64,000 nucleotides of DNA from Bacillota bacterium (GCA_023398495.1 JAEWSG010000024.1:62001-126000), one strand, 5' to 3'. Counted from the stretch's first letter, positions 33,975 through 42,400 are shown. Made by a program: numbers and translations. Notes: generated by a model not told the origin, from the letters alone.

Positions 33975-34802
33975 ATGGTTATATCTGATAATATAGGCAG
34001 TTACTGTGTGATTGATAATGAAACCAAACCGGTAGATGAGCTCGAATTACTTAATATCGATAAAATGGTTTATGAGGTTGTAAGGGTTATAAGTGGAGTG
34101 CCTCTTTTCCTTGAAGAACATTTTAAAAGGCTGAAGAAGTCATTAAATTTAATAGGAATTGATTGTTTCCTCGAACTGAATAACATAAAGGATAGCATAA
34201 AAAAACTGGCTTTCGTTGAACAAGCAGATAACTTTAACGTGAAAATTATACTATCAGTTCAAAATTCCAGACAAATGCTTGTAGCCTATGCCAGCAGATT
34301 TTTTTACCCTACTGACAAAGAATATGAAAACGGAGTGTTTGTAAGTATTCTTAATATAGAACGGGACAATCCAAATGTTAAAAAGTTGAATTCTAATTAT
34401 GTGACTGCCGTAGCTGAGAAAATGCGTGAGACAAAAGCATTTGAACTACTTCTGGTAAATTCAAGCAATCAGATCCTTGAAGGTAGTAAGTCTAATGCTT
34501 TTTTTATACAGGGTAATAAAGTGTTGACGGCTCCGGGAAATCTTGTACTTGAAGGAATAACCAGAAATTATGTAGTAGATGTATGTGGAAGCCTGGGTAT
34601 TGAACTGATAGAGACGCCACTAAGTGTTACTGAGCTTTCAAATATTGATGCTGTATTTATAACTGGGACTTCTATAAAGGTTTTACCGGTAGCAAGTATA
34701 GATAAGCATTATTATGGGTCTGCTTCCAACGTATTGGTAAATTCAATTCAACGTGAATATGACAATGTTATCAATAAGTATGTTCAGGATAATTTATGTT
34801 AG
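33975..34802 (+). CDS. Class IV aminotransferase (BCAT/DAAT/ADC-lyase-like)
   Basis: About 275 residues. ATG 33975 has GGAG nine bases upstream; ATG 33960 (280 residues) is also possible. Fold IV PLP features are YEVVRVISGVPLFLEEHFKR near residue 35, a probable Schiff-base Lys in VKKLNSNYV near 140, and LEGSKSNAFFI near 165 with the phosphate-binding GITRN near 195. The family includes branched-chain aminotransferases, D-amino-acid aminotransferases and aminodeoxychorismate lyase (PabC). Sequence by eye does not decide among them. It follows the class III aminotransferase by about 250 bases with a strong hairpin leader between, so it is probably regulated on its own. Confidence 0.8.
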   Translation: MVISDNIGSYCVIDNETKPVDELELLNIDKMVYEVVRVISGVPLFLEEHFKRLKKSLNLIGIDCFLELNNIKDSIKKLAFVEQADNFNVKIILSVQNSRQMLVAYASRFFYPTDKEYENGVFVSILNIERDNPNVKKLNSNYVTAVAEKMRETKAFELLLVNSSNQILEGSKSNAFFIQGNKVLTAPGNLVLEGITRNYVVDVCGSLGIELIETPLSVTELSNIDAVFITGTSIKVLPVASIDKHYYGSASNVLVNSIQREYDNVINKYVQDNLC

Positions 34803-34916
34803 TGCTTATAAGCTTGTAACAGAAGTTTGACTTTTGCGTGAAATAAGACGATGGAAACATTAGGAGTTTTATGCGTTGTAAAAATAGAATATGATACACG
34901 AAAGGAATGCTGAAGT

Positions 34917-36038
34917 ATGTATGATGTAAATAATACATCTAAGAATTCAATAGTTAAAACAGTTATCCTTATTGGTGTGGTTCTGTTAATAATTCTTAAC
35001 TTTACTGGGGTAGTCAATTTAGTTAGAAACATATATGGAGTTATTTTTCCTCTATTGCTTGGTGCTGGAATTGCTTACGTCCTAAACTTATTGGTGGTAA
35101 GATATGAGGGCGTTTATTTTCCAAAAAGCAAAAAAAAGATAATTGCCAAATCACGAAGGGGAGTAAGCATACTTCTGTCATTTCTTACTATTGGATTAGT
35201 TTTGCTATTTTTTCTTCTTATACTTATTCCACAGATAAATCAATTTATTGATTTGCTTATAGAAAGGTTTCCTGTTATTTACGAAAATGTAGTGGAATGG
35301 GTGAATCAATACGCTGACCAGTTGCCGGTTCTAGAAGAAAAATTAAAGGAACTGAACATGGATGGTAAAACTGCTTTGGAAAAGGGTTCCAAGTTACTTG
35401 GGAGTTGGGCTGGAGGAACAGTTTCCTTAGTGGGGACAATATTCGGAAGCATTATGAATTTTATCCTTGCTTTATTCTTTTCCATTTATATTTTATTTGG
35501 CAAGGATGACCTTAAGTACAAGTTTGAAAAAGTGATAAACTCTTTTATAAAAGCTGATAAAGGAAAAAAACTATATAATATAATGCGAACAGCGAATGAA
35601 TCATTTTCAAGCTATATTATAGGTCAATGCAAAGAAGCTGTAATTATAGGTGTATTGTGTACTCTTGGCATGTGGATCTTTCGCTTTCCATATGCAACTG
35701 TAATAGGATCTGTAATTGGACTTACCGCATTGATTCCAATGATTGGTGCATATATTGGTGCTGCGGTAGGATTTTTACTCATTGTGACTGTTGATCCAAT
35801 AAAGGCATTATTGTTTATTGTGTTTATTGTCGTTTTACAGCAGGTTGAAGGAAATTTAATTTACCCCAAAGTGGTTGGAGAAAGTGTAGGGCTTCCCGGT
35901 ATATGGGTTTTTGCTGCAATTACTGTTGGTGGTGGATTGCTTGGTATTCCAGGTATTTTGTTTGGTGTACCAATTTTTGCGACGATCTATAAGTTAATGG
36001 GGCAGGCTGTGAGTGAACGGCAGAAAATACATTTGTGA
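34917..36038 (+). CDS. AI-2E family transporter (YtvI/PerM type)
   Basis: A 373-residue membrane protein of the PF01594 family with about eight hydrophobic segments: two near the N-terminus (VILIGVVLLIILNFTGVV and IFPLLLGAGIAYVLNLLV), one near residue 85, and a C-terminal group including GSVIGLTALIPMIGAYIGAA and VEGNLIYPKVVGESVGLP, the conserved family motif. The middle section has an extracytoplasmic helical loop. Members are often annotated as autoinducer-2 exporters, but most have unknown substrates and some act as sodium/proton antiporters or permeases. The tiny TfoX-like gene starts 12 bases after its stop, so those two are likely cotranscribed. Confidence 0.88.
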   Translation: MYDVNNTSKNSIVKTVILIGVVLLIILNFTGVVNLVRNIYGVIFPLLLGAGIAYVLNLLVVRYEGVYFPKSKKKIIAKSRRGVSILLSFLTIGLVLLFFLLILIPQINQFIDLLIERFPVIYENVVEWVNQYADQLPVLEEKLKELNMDGKTALEKGSKLLGSWAGGTVSLVGTIFGSIMNFILALFFSIYILFGKDDLKYKFEKVINSFIKADKGKKLYNIMRTANESFSSYIIGQCKEAVIIGVLCTLGMWIFRFPYATVIGSVIGLTALIPMIGAYIGAAVGFLLIVTVDPIKALLFIVFIVVLQQVEGNLIYPKVVGESVGLPGIWVFAAITVGGGLLGIPGILFGVPIFATIYKLMGQAVSERQKIHL

Positions 36039-36050
36039 GGGGGAGATGTT

Positions 36051-36212
36051 GTGGGAGAGTTAGCAAGCTTACCCAATATTGGGGTGACATGTGAGAAAAG
36101 ACTTGCTTCAATCGGAATTAATGATATTGAAACCCTGAAAAAGAATGGAAGCAAAGAAGCATTCATCAAACTGTTCTTAGTTGAGGGAGATACTTGCATA
36201 AATACTTTGTGA
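36051..36212 (+). CDS. Small TfoX C-terminal-domain-like protein
   Basis: A 53-codon frame begins at GTG 36051, behind AGGGGGA, and ends with TGA at 36210-36212. Its sequence, with GELASLPNIGVTCEKRLASI then GINDIETLKKNG and EGDTCINTL, closely follows the TfoX C-terminal domain (PF04994), a helix-hairpin-helix-like fold (LPNIG..EKRLxxIGI). A complete domain usually runs about 25 residues further, so this is a short or truncated form. TfoX/Sxy proteins regulate competence in Gammaproteobacteria. Free-standing C-terminal domains in Firmicutes have no known job. It lies 12 bases after the AI-2E transporter gene and 42 bases before thiM. Confidence 0.7.
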   Translation: MGELASLPNIGVTCEKRLASIGINDIETLKKNGSKEAFIKLFLVEGDTCINTL

Positions 36213-36254
36213 TACTCTTTATTTTTATAAATAAAAATGTTGGAGGTAAGAAGC

Positions 36255-37079
36255 ATGTTTAGTGAGATGCTTGAAAATGTTAGGAAGGTGCGTCCGCTTG
36301 TACATTGTATAACCAATTATGTAACTGTAAATGACTGTGCAAATATTTTGCTAGCCTGTGGAGGATCTCCAATTATGGCGGACGACACAGCGGAGGTTGA
36401 AGAGATTACTTCCATTTGTGGAGGATTGGATATAAATATAGGAACGCTTAATCAAAATACAATCATGTCAATGTTTCTGGCAGGGAAACGGTCAAATCAG
36501 TTAGGACATCCTGTAATCCTCGATCCTGTGGGTGCAGGTGCATCGAAACTCCGGACTGAAACTTCTCAAAAGCTGCTGGATGAAGTCAGGTTTACTGCTA
36601 TACGCGGAAATATTTCTGAGATTAAGACACTTGCACAAGGAAAAGGAACAACAAAAGGTGTTGATGCGGATATTGCAGATACTGTAACCGACCAAACCCT
36701 TGATAATGCAGTTGACTTTGCAAAAGTGTTTTCAAAGAGGACAGGTGCTGTGATAGTAATTACAGGTGCAATTGATATTGTAGCTGATGAAAAAACTGCC
36801 TACATTATAAGGAATGGTAATCCTATGATGGCAGATATCACAGGAAGCGGTTGTATGCTGACAGCACTGACAGCAGCATATCTGGTTGCAAATCGTGGCA
36901 AATCGCTTGAAGCAACTGCAGCAGCAGTTTGTGCTATGGGTCTTTGTGGTGAATTGGCTTTTGACAGGTTGGAGAAAACGGGAGAAGGAAATTCTACGTT
37001 TAGAAATTACTTGATTGATGCCATCTATGGACTTGATGGTGAAACACTTATGAGAGGTGCCAAGTATGAAGTTAAGTAA
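36255..37079 (+). CDS. thiM: Hydroxyethylthiazole kinase
   Basis: A 274-residue ribokinase-fold enzyme that phosphorylates 4-methyl-5-(2-hydroxyethyl)thiazole for thiamine salvage. ATG 36255, eight bases after GGAGG, is the start; an ATG at 36237 lies before the ribosome site. Family landmarks are VHCITNYVTVNDCAN near residue 20, GGSPIMADD near 40, VILDPVGAGASKLR near 90 and the anion-hole/catalytic DITGSGCMLTA near 195. It heads the thiM-thiE-thiD set, which completes salvage of the thiazole and pyrimidine halves to thiamine phosphate. I do not see a TPP riboswitch (no CTGAGA-type core) in the short gap before it. thiE overlaps its end by 14 bases. Confidence 0.95.
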   Translation: MFSEMLENVRKVRPLVHCITNYVTVNDCANILLACGGSPIMADDTAEVEEITSICGGLDINIGTLNQNTIMSMFLAGKRSNQLGHPVILDPVGAGASKLRTETSQKLLDEVRFTAIRGNISEIKTLAQGKGTTKGVDADIADTVTDQTLDNAVDFAKVFSKRTGAVIVITGAIDIVADEKTAYIIRNGNPMMADITGSGCMLTALTAAYLVANRGKSLEATAAAVCAMGLCGELAFDRLEKTGEGNSTFRNYLIDAIYGLDGETLMRGAKYEVK

Positions 37080-37728
37080 ACAATCAATGTGTCTATATGT
37101 AGTAACAGACCGCACATGGCTCGGAATACGCACCTTGGCCGAACAGGTAGAAGAGGCGTTGAAAGGTGGTGCGACTTTTATTCAACTTCGGGAAAAAGAA
37201 CTTGCTTTTGACAGTTTTTTATATGAGGCCAGGGAAATTAAAGTATTATGTGAGCGATATAATGTTCCTTTTGTAATTAATGATAATGTGGAAATAGCTA
37301 TTGCCTGTGATGCAGATGGAGTTCATGTCGGGCAGAGTGATATGGAAGCTGGAAACGTGCGTGAGAAGCTGGGCAAAGGCAAAATTATCGGCGTTTCGGT
37401 CCAGACAGTAGAACAGGCAATTCTTGCAGAACAGCGAGGTGCAGATTATATAGGTGTTGGTGCAGTATTTTCTACATCAACAAAGAACGATGCCGATATG
37501 GTTTCAACTGAAACCCTGAAAGCAATATGCAATTGTGTGAATGTACCAGTAGTTGCAATTGGCGGAATTAGTACACAAAACATTATGGAGCTTTCTGATA
37601 CAGGAATTGACGGTGTTGCTGTGATTTCTGCTGTTTTTGCTCAGGCGGATATCCGTTTGGCAACGGAAGAATTATTGTCACTTTCGAAGAAAATGGTGTC
37701 ATGTGGGAAGAATAGCAAAGAAGAATAA
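37066..37728 (+). CDS. thiE: Thiamine phosphate synthase
   Basis: About 220 residues, TIM-barrel enzyme joining HMP pyrophosphate and thiazole phosphate to thiamine phosphate with release of pyrophosphate. The chosen ATG 37066 follows GAGAGG by eight bases; an upstream GTG at 37057 overlaps that site. Motifs are LYVVTDRTW, GGATFIQLREKE near residue 35, FVINDNVEIA near 70, DGVHVGQSD near 85, GADYIGVGAVFSTSTK near 130 and VVAIGGIS near 165. It overlaps thiM by 14 bases and is followed 22 bases later by thiD, so the three form an operon. Confidence 0.95.
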   Translation: MKLSKQSMCLYVVTDRTWLGIRTLAEQVEEALKGGATFIQLREKELAFDSFLYEAREIKVLCERYNVPFVINDNVEIAIACDADGVHVGQSDMEAGNVREKLGKGKIIGVSVQTVEQAILAEQRGADYIGVGAVFSTSTKNDADMVSTETLKAICNCVNVPVVAIGGISTQNIMELSDTGIDGVAVISAVFAQADIRLATEELLSLSKKMVSCGKNSKEE

Positions 37729-37750
37729 ATCACAGAACGGAGATTTTTGT

Positions 37751-38533
37751 ATGATTAAGAAAGTATTGACTATTGCAGGCTCTGACTGTAGTGGTGGAGC
37801 CGGTATTCAGGCAGATATAAAAACTATTACGGCCCATAAGATGTATGCCATGAGTGCAATCACAGCACTGACTGCACAAAATACAACAGGTGTCTATGGT
37901 GTGTTGGAAGCAACACCAGAATTTGTGGGTCAGCAGATTGATTGCATATTTTCAGATATTCGCCCTGATGCAGTTAAAATAGGCATGGTTTCAAACAGCA
38001 GGATTATTGAAATTATAGCAAATAAGTTGATGGAATACAAAGCAGAGAAGATAGTTGTAGATCCTGTTATGGTTGCTACAAGCGGCAGCCGTTTGCTCTG
38101 TGACGAGGCGATGGAGGCTCTTATTACAAAACTGCTTCCACTTGGTATGGTTATTACACCTAATATTCCGGAAGCAGAAACACTCTGTGGGTTTGAGATT
38201 CAAACTCCTACAGATATGATAAAGGCTGCAGAGAAGATATCAGATATAGTAAGTGGAGGCATTCTGATTAAAGGGGGACATTTACAAAGTACAGCAGATG
38301 ACATGCTGTATATGAAGGGAAAAGCGTACTGGTATAAATCTGAACGTGTGGACAATATAAATACACATGGGACAGGATGCACATTGTCTTCTGCTATTGC
38401 TTGCAATCTTGCAGGCGGATGTACTTTAGTGCAAAGTATTTCAAATGCAAAAGAGTATATAACAGGTGCACTTAATGCAGGCCTAAACATTGGCAAAGGC
38501 AGTGGGCCTTTAGAGCATACTTACAATATATAA
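37751..38533 (+). CDS. thiD: Hydroxymethylpyrimidine/phosphomethylpyrimidine kinase
   Basis: A 260-residue ribokinase-fold enzyme making HMP-PP for thiamine synthesis by two phosphorylations. The start is ATG 37751, behind CGGAGA, giving the normal N-terminus MIKKVLTIAGSDCSGGAGIQ. An in-frame start further upstream inside thiE would add 38 unrelated residues. Other motifs are KIGMVSNSRI near residue 80, VVDPVMVATSGSRLL near 105, TPNIPEAETL near 135 and the catalytic HGTGCTLSSAIA near 208. It ends the thi operon. The repeat at 38533-38595 and the terminator at 38612-38650 follow directly. Confidence 0.95.
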   Translation: MIKKVLTIAGSDCSGGAGIQADIKTITAHKMYAMSAITALTAQNTTGVYGVLEATPEFVGQQIDCIFSDIRPDAVKIGMVSNSRIIEIIANKLMEYKAEKIVVDPVMVATSGSRLLCDEAMEALITKLLPLGMVITPNIPEAETLCGFEIQTPTDMIKAAEKISDIVSGGILIKGGHLQSTADDMLYMKGKAYWYKSERVDNINTHGTGCTLSSAIACNLAGGCTLVQSISNAKEYITGALNAGLNIGKGSGPLEHTYNI

Positions 38534-38595
38534 GCAAAAAACATAGGGTGTGCATTTTGCATAATTCATTTCTAGAAATGAATTATGTTCAAAAG
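38533..38595 (+). repeat. 63-bp repeat with 28-bp perfect palindrome, copy 2
   Basis: Identical to 22584-22646 except for one base. The 28-bp perfect palindrome is at 38560-38587. Its first base is the last base of the thiD stop codon, so here it sits in the 3' untranslated part of the thi transcript, before the terminator. Confidence 0.9.
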
Positions 38596-38611
38596 CACTA
38601 GTAATTACTTT

Positions 38612-38651
38612 ATGGGCTGAACCGGTTTTTTATCCTGTTCAGCCCATTTTA
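38612..38651. terminator. Terminator between thiD and the ferritin-like gene
   Basis: ATGGGCTGAAC (38612-38622) pairs with GTTCAGCCCAT (38637-38647), followed by TTTAT. The gene on the - strand ends at 38656, so the hairpin probably ends both convergent transcripts. Confidence 0.85.
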
Positions 38652-38655
38652 TATC

Positions 38656-38970
38656 TTATTGCATGGGAGCAGAAAAATTTTGTGCTTGTTGTTGTACTAT
38701 AGCCTGTTTGCCTTTTTCAGTGTGCTCTGCTTCTTTAGGACACAAAATATAAAGCAGTTGTTGTAGTTCTCCAACATGTTGTCTTTCTTCATCGGCAATG
38801 TGGTAAAGAACCTTTTTTACTCTTTCATCATTTGTAGCCATGGCATGGGCCTCATATCCAACAATGGCTTCAAGTTCGCCTGCTATATCTACCCTGAGTG
38901 CCTGAGCTAATTCTTCACTGGACATTTGCCTTGGGACATTTGCTACAAAAGGGTTTCCTAAAAGTGCCAT
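38656..38970 (-). CDS. Small ferritin-like (rubrerythrin/encapsulated-ferritin-type) protein
   Basis: A 104-residue protein. I choose ATG 38970 (MALLGNPFVANVP) behind AAAGGATG rather than an ATG 63 bases upstream inside the repeat region. The core is a two-helix ferritin-like module with metal-ligand pattern IAGELEAIVGYEAHAMA (helix 1) and IADEERQHVGELQQLL (helix 2, ExxH). Two-helix proteins of this size form the active iron site by dimerising, as in encapsulated ferritins and some rubrerythrin-like proteins. The C-terminal 25 residues are Gln-rich and could be flexible. No encapsulin shell gene is in the window and no clear cargo peptide is seen. Likely role: iron oxidation/storage or peroxide protection. 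Confidence 0.75.
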   Translation of the reverse strand: MALLGNPFVANVPRQMSSEELAQALRVDIAGELEAIVGYEAHAMATNDERVKKVLYHIADEERQHVGELQQLLYILCPKEAEHTEKGKQAIVQQQAQNFSAPMQ

Positions 38971-38993
38971 TTTAACACATCCTTTTCTCTTTA

Positions 38994-39103
38994 TATATAT
39001 TGAACGCGATAAAGATTTTACATCGCACTTCAATTTCCTTAATGCAATATCACGAAAATCAAATTTTCCAATGTATAATCATTTTCGTGATTTATATAAA
39101 GTG
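38994..39103 (-). repeat. Dispersed repeat family B, compact copy
   Basis: Read on the - strand it matches the two outer thirds of the 42401-42607 copy: an end with ATTTTCGTGATATTGCATTA, GAAGTGCGATGTAAAATCTT and CGCGTTCAATATA, and the opposite end with ATATAAATCACGAAAATGAT. The middle hairpins of the long copy are missing. It lies directly upstream of the ferritin-like gene and may form part of its leader. The rest of the gap to 39409 shows only an AAGGCT/AGCCTT inverted repeat near 39188. Confidence 0.8.
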
Positions 39104-39409
39104 TATTTTTTGCAGTTTAAAGATTAATATACAATAAAAATTATACAAGACTTTTTGCATTATAGTATGGACTGTATATATTCCGCAAAGGCTATAAAGG
39201 GACACAAAAATAAGCCTTAAATGTAGGCCTTGATATTTCAATAGTCACCTAATATAAAATATTGTTGGGAAATATGTATAATTATTACATAAAAACAATA
39301 GATTTATAGGAAGCTGCAATTAATGAGGTAATGAAGAGTATATTTTTCTTCGCATTTATTAAATGCACCCTAATGAAGAAGGATTCTATATGACAAGAGA
39401 GGTAAATAA

Positions 39410-40822
39410 ATGAAACAAAGGATTGTTTTAAACCCGGTTACAAGAATAAGCGGTTTCATGGAGATTGATGCAACAATTGAAAATAATACAGTAATAGATG
39501 CCAAAACAAAGGGATTATTATTCAGGGGATTTGAGAAGATGTTGCATGGGCGGAATCCATTTGATGCGGTATATTTTACTCAGCGTATATGTGGAATATG
39601 CTCAACAGCACATTCAGTGGCATCCTCTCTTGCACTTGAAGATGCAATGGGGGTTATCCCAGACGAACAGGGAAAGTATTTTCGTGACATTCTTCATGGC
39701 TGTGAGTTTCTGCAAAATCATATAAGGCATTTTTATCAATATACTTTGCCGGACTTTGTTAAGCTGCCTGATGAGTATCCTTTGTATGTGCCTGATCATG
39801 ATGATTACAGACTGCCGAAGGAGAAGAACGAGGAATTGTCGGCACATTATTTTGAGTCACTTGATATCAGCCGAAGCACTCATGAAATGTTGGCAGTTCT
39901 AGGAGGTAAAGCACCTCATAATCATGGGATTTTTATTGGAGGAATTGTTGGTCAGATCACCATAGATACAATTTTAAAAATGAAATCTATTCTACATAAA
40001 GTAAGGCAATTTATTGCTGAAAAAATGGTATCTGACGTGTATACCATTGCCCAGTATTATAGTGACTATTACAGTATTGGAGAGGGCTACGGAAATCTTT
40101 TGAGCTACGGCTGTTTCAACGGATATAAGGAATTTGGAACTCTGTATGTAAACCCAAGGGTTTATGTTCAGGGCAAAGAAAATGTATTCAATCCTGGAAA
40201 AATAAAAGAAGAAATTGATTATTCCTGGTACGTGTATAAAAACAATTCGTATAAACCTTTAGAAACAGTTCCAGAAGAGGATATGAACAAGAGTAATGCA
40301 TACTCATGGGTAAAAGCACCAAGATACAATGGATTAACCTGTGAAGTTGGTCCGTTGGCAAGACAGTGGCTTTGTGGTGATTATAGAAATGGAATATCCA
40401 CAATGGATAGAATTATTGCAAGAGTTCTGGAAGCTAGGAAAATAACTGAAATCATAGCGGTTCTAATGGAAAACTTGACTCCGGGAGCATGTCTTCAAAA
40501 AACATACACCATCCCTGAATCTTCGGAGGGTACAGGCCTTGTTGATACAACGAGAGGAGCCCTTGGACATTGGCTTAAAATAAATAATAGAACCCTTTCA
40601 TTTTATCAGATCATTACTCCTTCGGCATGGAATCTTTCTACCAGGGGGAATAATAATTTGAGGGGAGCTGCGGAACAAGCACTGATAGGTACAAACATAC
40701 AAAACGTTGAGAATCCTATTGAGTTAGGAAGAATTATTCGTTCTTTCGATCCATGTGTTTCTTGTGCGACCCATTTATATTCCCAGGGAGAGTATATTAA
40801 AACTATACAGGTGGTGCCATGA
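39410..40822 (+). CDS. [NiFe] hydrogenase large subunit
   Basis: A 470-residue catalytic subunit of an uptake-type [NiFe] hydrogenase, which splits or forms H2 at a Ni-Fe(CN)2CO site. The two Cys pairs binding nickel are present: RICGICSTAHS near residue 60 and DPCVSCATH near residue 450. GGKAPHNHGI near 170 is also characteristic. After the conserved His the protein has a 15-residue tail (LYSQGEYIKTIQVVP) of the kind removed by a specific endopeptidase, and the gene for that protease overlaps the end by four bases. Normally a small iron-sulfur subunit gene lies just upstream. Here the upstream 439 bases are non-coding and the next gene is unrelated and divergent. The small subunit must be elsewhere, if there is one. 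Confidence 0.93.
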   Translation: MKQRIVLNPVTRISGFMEIDATIENNTVIDAKTKGLLFRGFEKMLHGRNPFDAVYFTQRICGICSTAHSVASSLALEDAMGVIPDEQGKYFRDILHGCEFLQNHIRHFYQYTLPDFVKLPDEYPLYVPDHDDYRLPKEKNEELSAHYFESLDISRSTHEMLAVLGGKAPHNHGIFIGGIVGQITIDTILKMKSILHKVRQFIAEKMVSDVYTIAQYYSDYYSIGEGYGNLLSYGCFNGYKEFGTLYVNPRVYVQGKENVFNPGKIKEEIDYSWYVYKNNSYKPLETVPEEDMNKSNAYSWVKAPRYNGLTCEVGPLARQWLCGDYRNGISTMDRIIARVLEARKITEIIAVLMENLTPGACLQKTYTIPESSEGTGLVDTTRGALGHWLKINNRTLSFYQIITPSAWNLSTRGNNNLRGAAEQALIGTNIQNVENPIELGRIIRSFDPCVSCATHLYSQGEYIKTIQVVP

Positions 40823-41280
40823 GAGAATTAATCATACTTGGAATCGGTAATCGCCTGATGATGGATGATGGGATTGGCGTTCATATTGTAGAAGAGCTAA
40901 GAAAAAGGGATACAAACTCTGGTATACGTTATGTGGTTGGTGAGACTGACATTTATTATTGTCTTGAACAAATTGTAGATGATTCATATGTAATTATTGT
41001 TGATGCTGCATATCTTGGAGAGAAGCCTGGAACGCTGAGTATTATTCCATTGCAGCAAGTATCAGAAAGTCCTGTAAAACAGATTTCTATTCATGACTCA
41101 CACCTCCTCAATGAAATAAGGCTTAGCAGTAAAATTATTGATGGTGTTTTCATAGGCGTAGAACCTTATGAGATTGATTACAGTTTAAATTTGTCCGTAG
41201 CACTTCAAAGTCAGTTCAGTGAGATTGCAGATCTTGTCGGGAGAATAATTCAACATATTTTCTGCGATTACCCGCTTTAA
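40819..41280 (+). CDS. Hydrogenase maturation endopeptidase
   Basis: A 153-residue HyaD/HybD/HycI-type protease that clips the C-terminal tail of the hydrogenase large subunit after nickel insertion. Family motifs are LGIGNRLMMDDGIGVH near residue 6 (with the metal-binding Asp/Glu positions), VVGETDIYYCLEQI near 40, VIIVDAAYLGEKPG near 55 and ISIHDSHL near 90. Its ATG overlaps the large-subunit stop as ATGA, so translation is coupled. The natural substrate is therefore the neighbouring protein. No other hyp genes are in the window. Confidence 0.93.
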   Translation: MRELIILGIGNRLMMDDGIGVHIVEELRKRDTNSGIRYVVGETDIYYCLEQIVDDSYVIIVDAAYLGEKPGTLSIIPLQQVSESPVKQISIHDSHLLNEIRLSSKIIDGVFIGVEPYEIDYSLNLSVALQSQFSEIADLVGRIIQHIFCDYPL

Positions 41281-41359
41281 TTAAAAGAATATTTAAAGAT
41301 GTTATAGAAAATACATGGGCTGCGTATTAAGGTACGACTAAAATATAATTTCCTATTCT

Positions 41360-41436
41360 TAATAACGAAAAAACTTGATTTGATGATGTTTTCAAATATG
41401 AGAATATGAGAATAGGATATTGTTTTTTCGTTATCC
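41360..41436. repeat. Inverted repeat, partly copied near 60.65 kb
   Basis: ATAACGAAAAAAC (41363-41375) is complementary to GTTTTTTCGTTAT (41422-41434), a 13-bp perfect arm around 46 bases. The right arm with its flank GAGAATAGGATATTGTTTTT recurs, with changes, at 60651-60676. It could fold as a terminator of the hydrogenase operon, since it is 80 bases after the protease stop, but it lacks a following T run. Confidence 0.5.
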
Positions 41437-41508
41437 CTAAGTATGTTATAATAAAAGAACTATCAGCTCTGTTTTTTGTGAGGACTTTTTAAGAGGAGAA
41501 TCTTACTA

Positions 41509-42390
41509 ATGAAAAGATTTAAGAAGTGTTATATCGAAATTACAAATATATGTAACCTTAAATGTAGTTTTTGCCCTTCTACCAAGCGAAAACCCGAATT
41601 TATGAGTATAGAAACATTCAATAAGATATTGGATCAAATAAAAACATATACAGAATATATTTATATGCATGTGAAGGGTGAACCCTTACTTCATCCGGAG
41701 ATAGATAAGTTTTTAGATCTAAGCTATAAAAAAGGTTTTAAAGTTAATATAACTACTAATGGAACTCTTATAAGTAGGGTCAAGGATAAGATAATGTTGA
41801 AACCTGCTCTCAGGCAGATAAACTTCTCACTGCACAGTTTTTATGGAAACGAAGGGTATGATAAGGAAGAATACATGAAGCAAATTCTTTCATTTGTAAG
41901 AGAAGCAAGAGACAGGTCTGATGTTATAATATCATTAAGATTGTGGAATTTAGAACATGAAAATGCTATTGATTCTGAGCAGAAAAGAAACCACGAGTTA
42001 CTGGAATTAATCGAAAAAGAGTTTAGTCTGGACTGCCAGTTAGAAATAGCAGATATTAGTGCAAGAGGCATGAGAATCGCAGATAAAGTATACTTAAATC
42101 AGGATTATGCTTTCAAGTGGCCGGATTTGGATGAGAAAGAAGATGATGGAGCGGGTTTTTGCTTAGGACTAAGAGACCAAGTGGCTATATTAGTTGATGG
42201 AACTGTAGTGCCATGCTGCCTTGATGGGGAGGGAATTATTAATCTGGGAAATGTTAATAACAGTGATTTTTTGGATATAATTGAAGGTGAAAGAACAAAA
42301 AACATTTACAATGGTTTTTCGAAGAGGTATGCCGTTGAGGAACTATGCAGGAAGTGTGGATACAGGAAAAGGTTTGACAATTTAAGTTAA
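41509..42390 (+). CDS. Radical SAM protein with SPASM-type C-terminus
   Basis: A 293-residue protein with the radical SAM motif CNLKCSFCPST near residue 14 (CxxxCxxC, 4Fe-4S cluster and S-adenosylmethionine) at the start of a partial TIM barrel, with YMHVKGEPLLHPE near 55 as the GEP element. The C-terminal half has Cys residues in GAGFCLGLRDQ, VPCCLDGEG and LCRKCGYRK, in the style of SPASM/Twitch domains that bind extra clusters. Such proteins modify peptides, sugars or small molecules. There is no precursor peptide or partner gene next to it, so the substrate is unknown. A good AAGAGGAGA site precedes ATG. It follows the hydrogenase pair by 228 bases with a hairpin between, so it is likely a separate unit. 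Confidence 0.85.
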   Translation: MKRFKKCYIEITNICNLKCSFCPSTKRKPEFMSIETFNKILDQIKTYTEYIYMHVKGEPLLHPEIDKFLDLSYKKGFKVNITTNGTLISRVKDKIMLKPALRQINFSLHSFYGNEGYDKEEYMKQILSFVREARDRSDVIISLRLWNLEHENAIDSEQKRNHELLELIEKEFSLDCQLEIADISARGMRIADKVYLNQDYAFKWPDLDEKEDDGAGFCLGLRDQVAILVDGTVVPCCLDGEGIINLGNVNNSDFLDIIEGERTKNIYNGFSKRYAVEELCRKCGYRKRFDNLS

Positions 42391-42400
42391 GTCAATTATG

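Noticed and set aside
36212..36255. TPP riboswitch before thiM
   Set aside because: The gap is only about 40 bases and contains no CTGAGA or matching P2-P5 core. The upstream transporter gene gap also lacks it.
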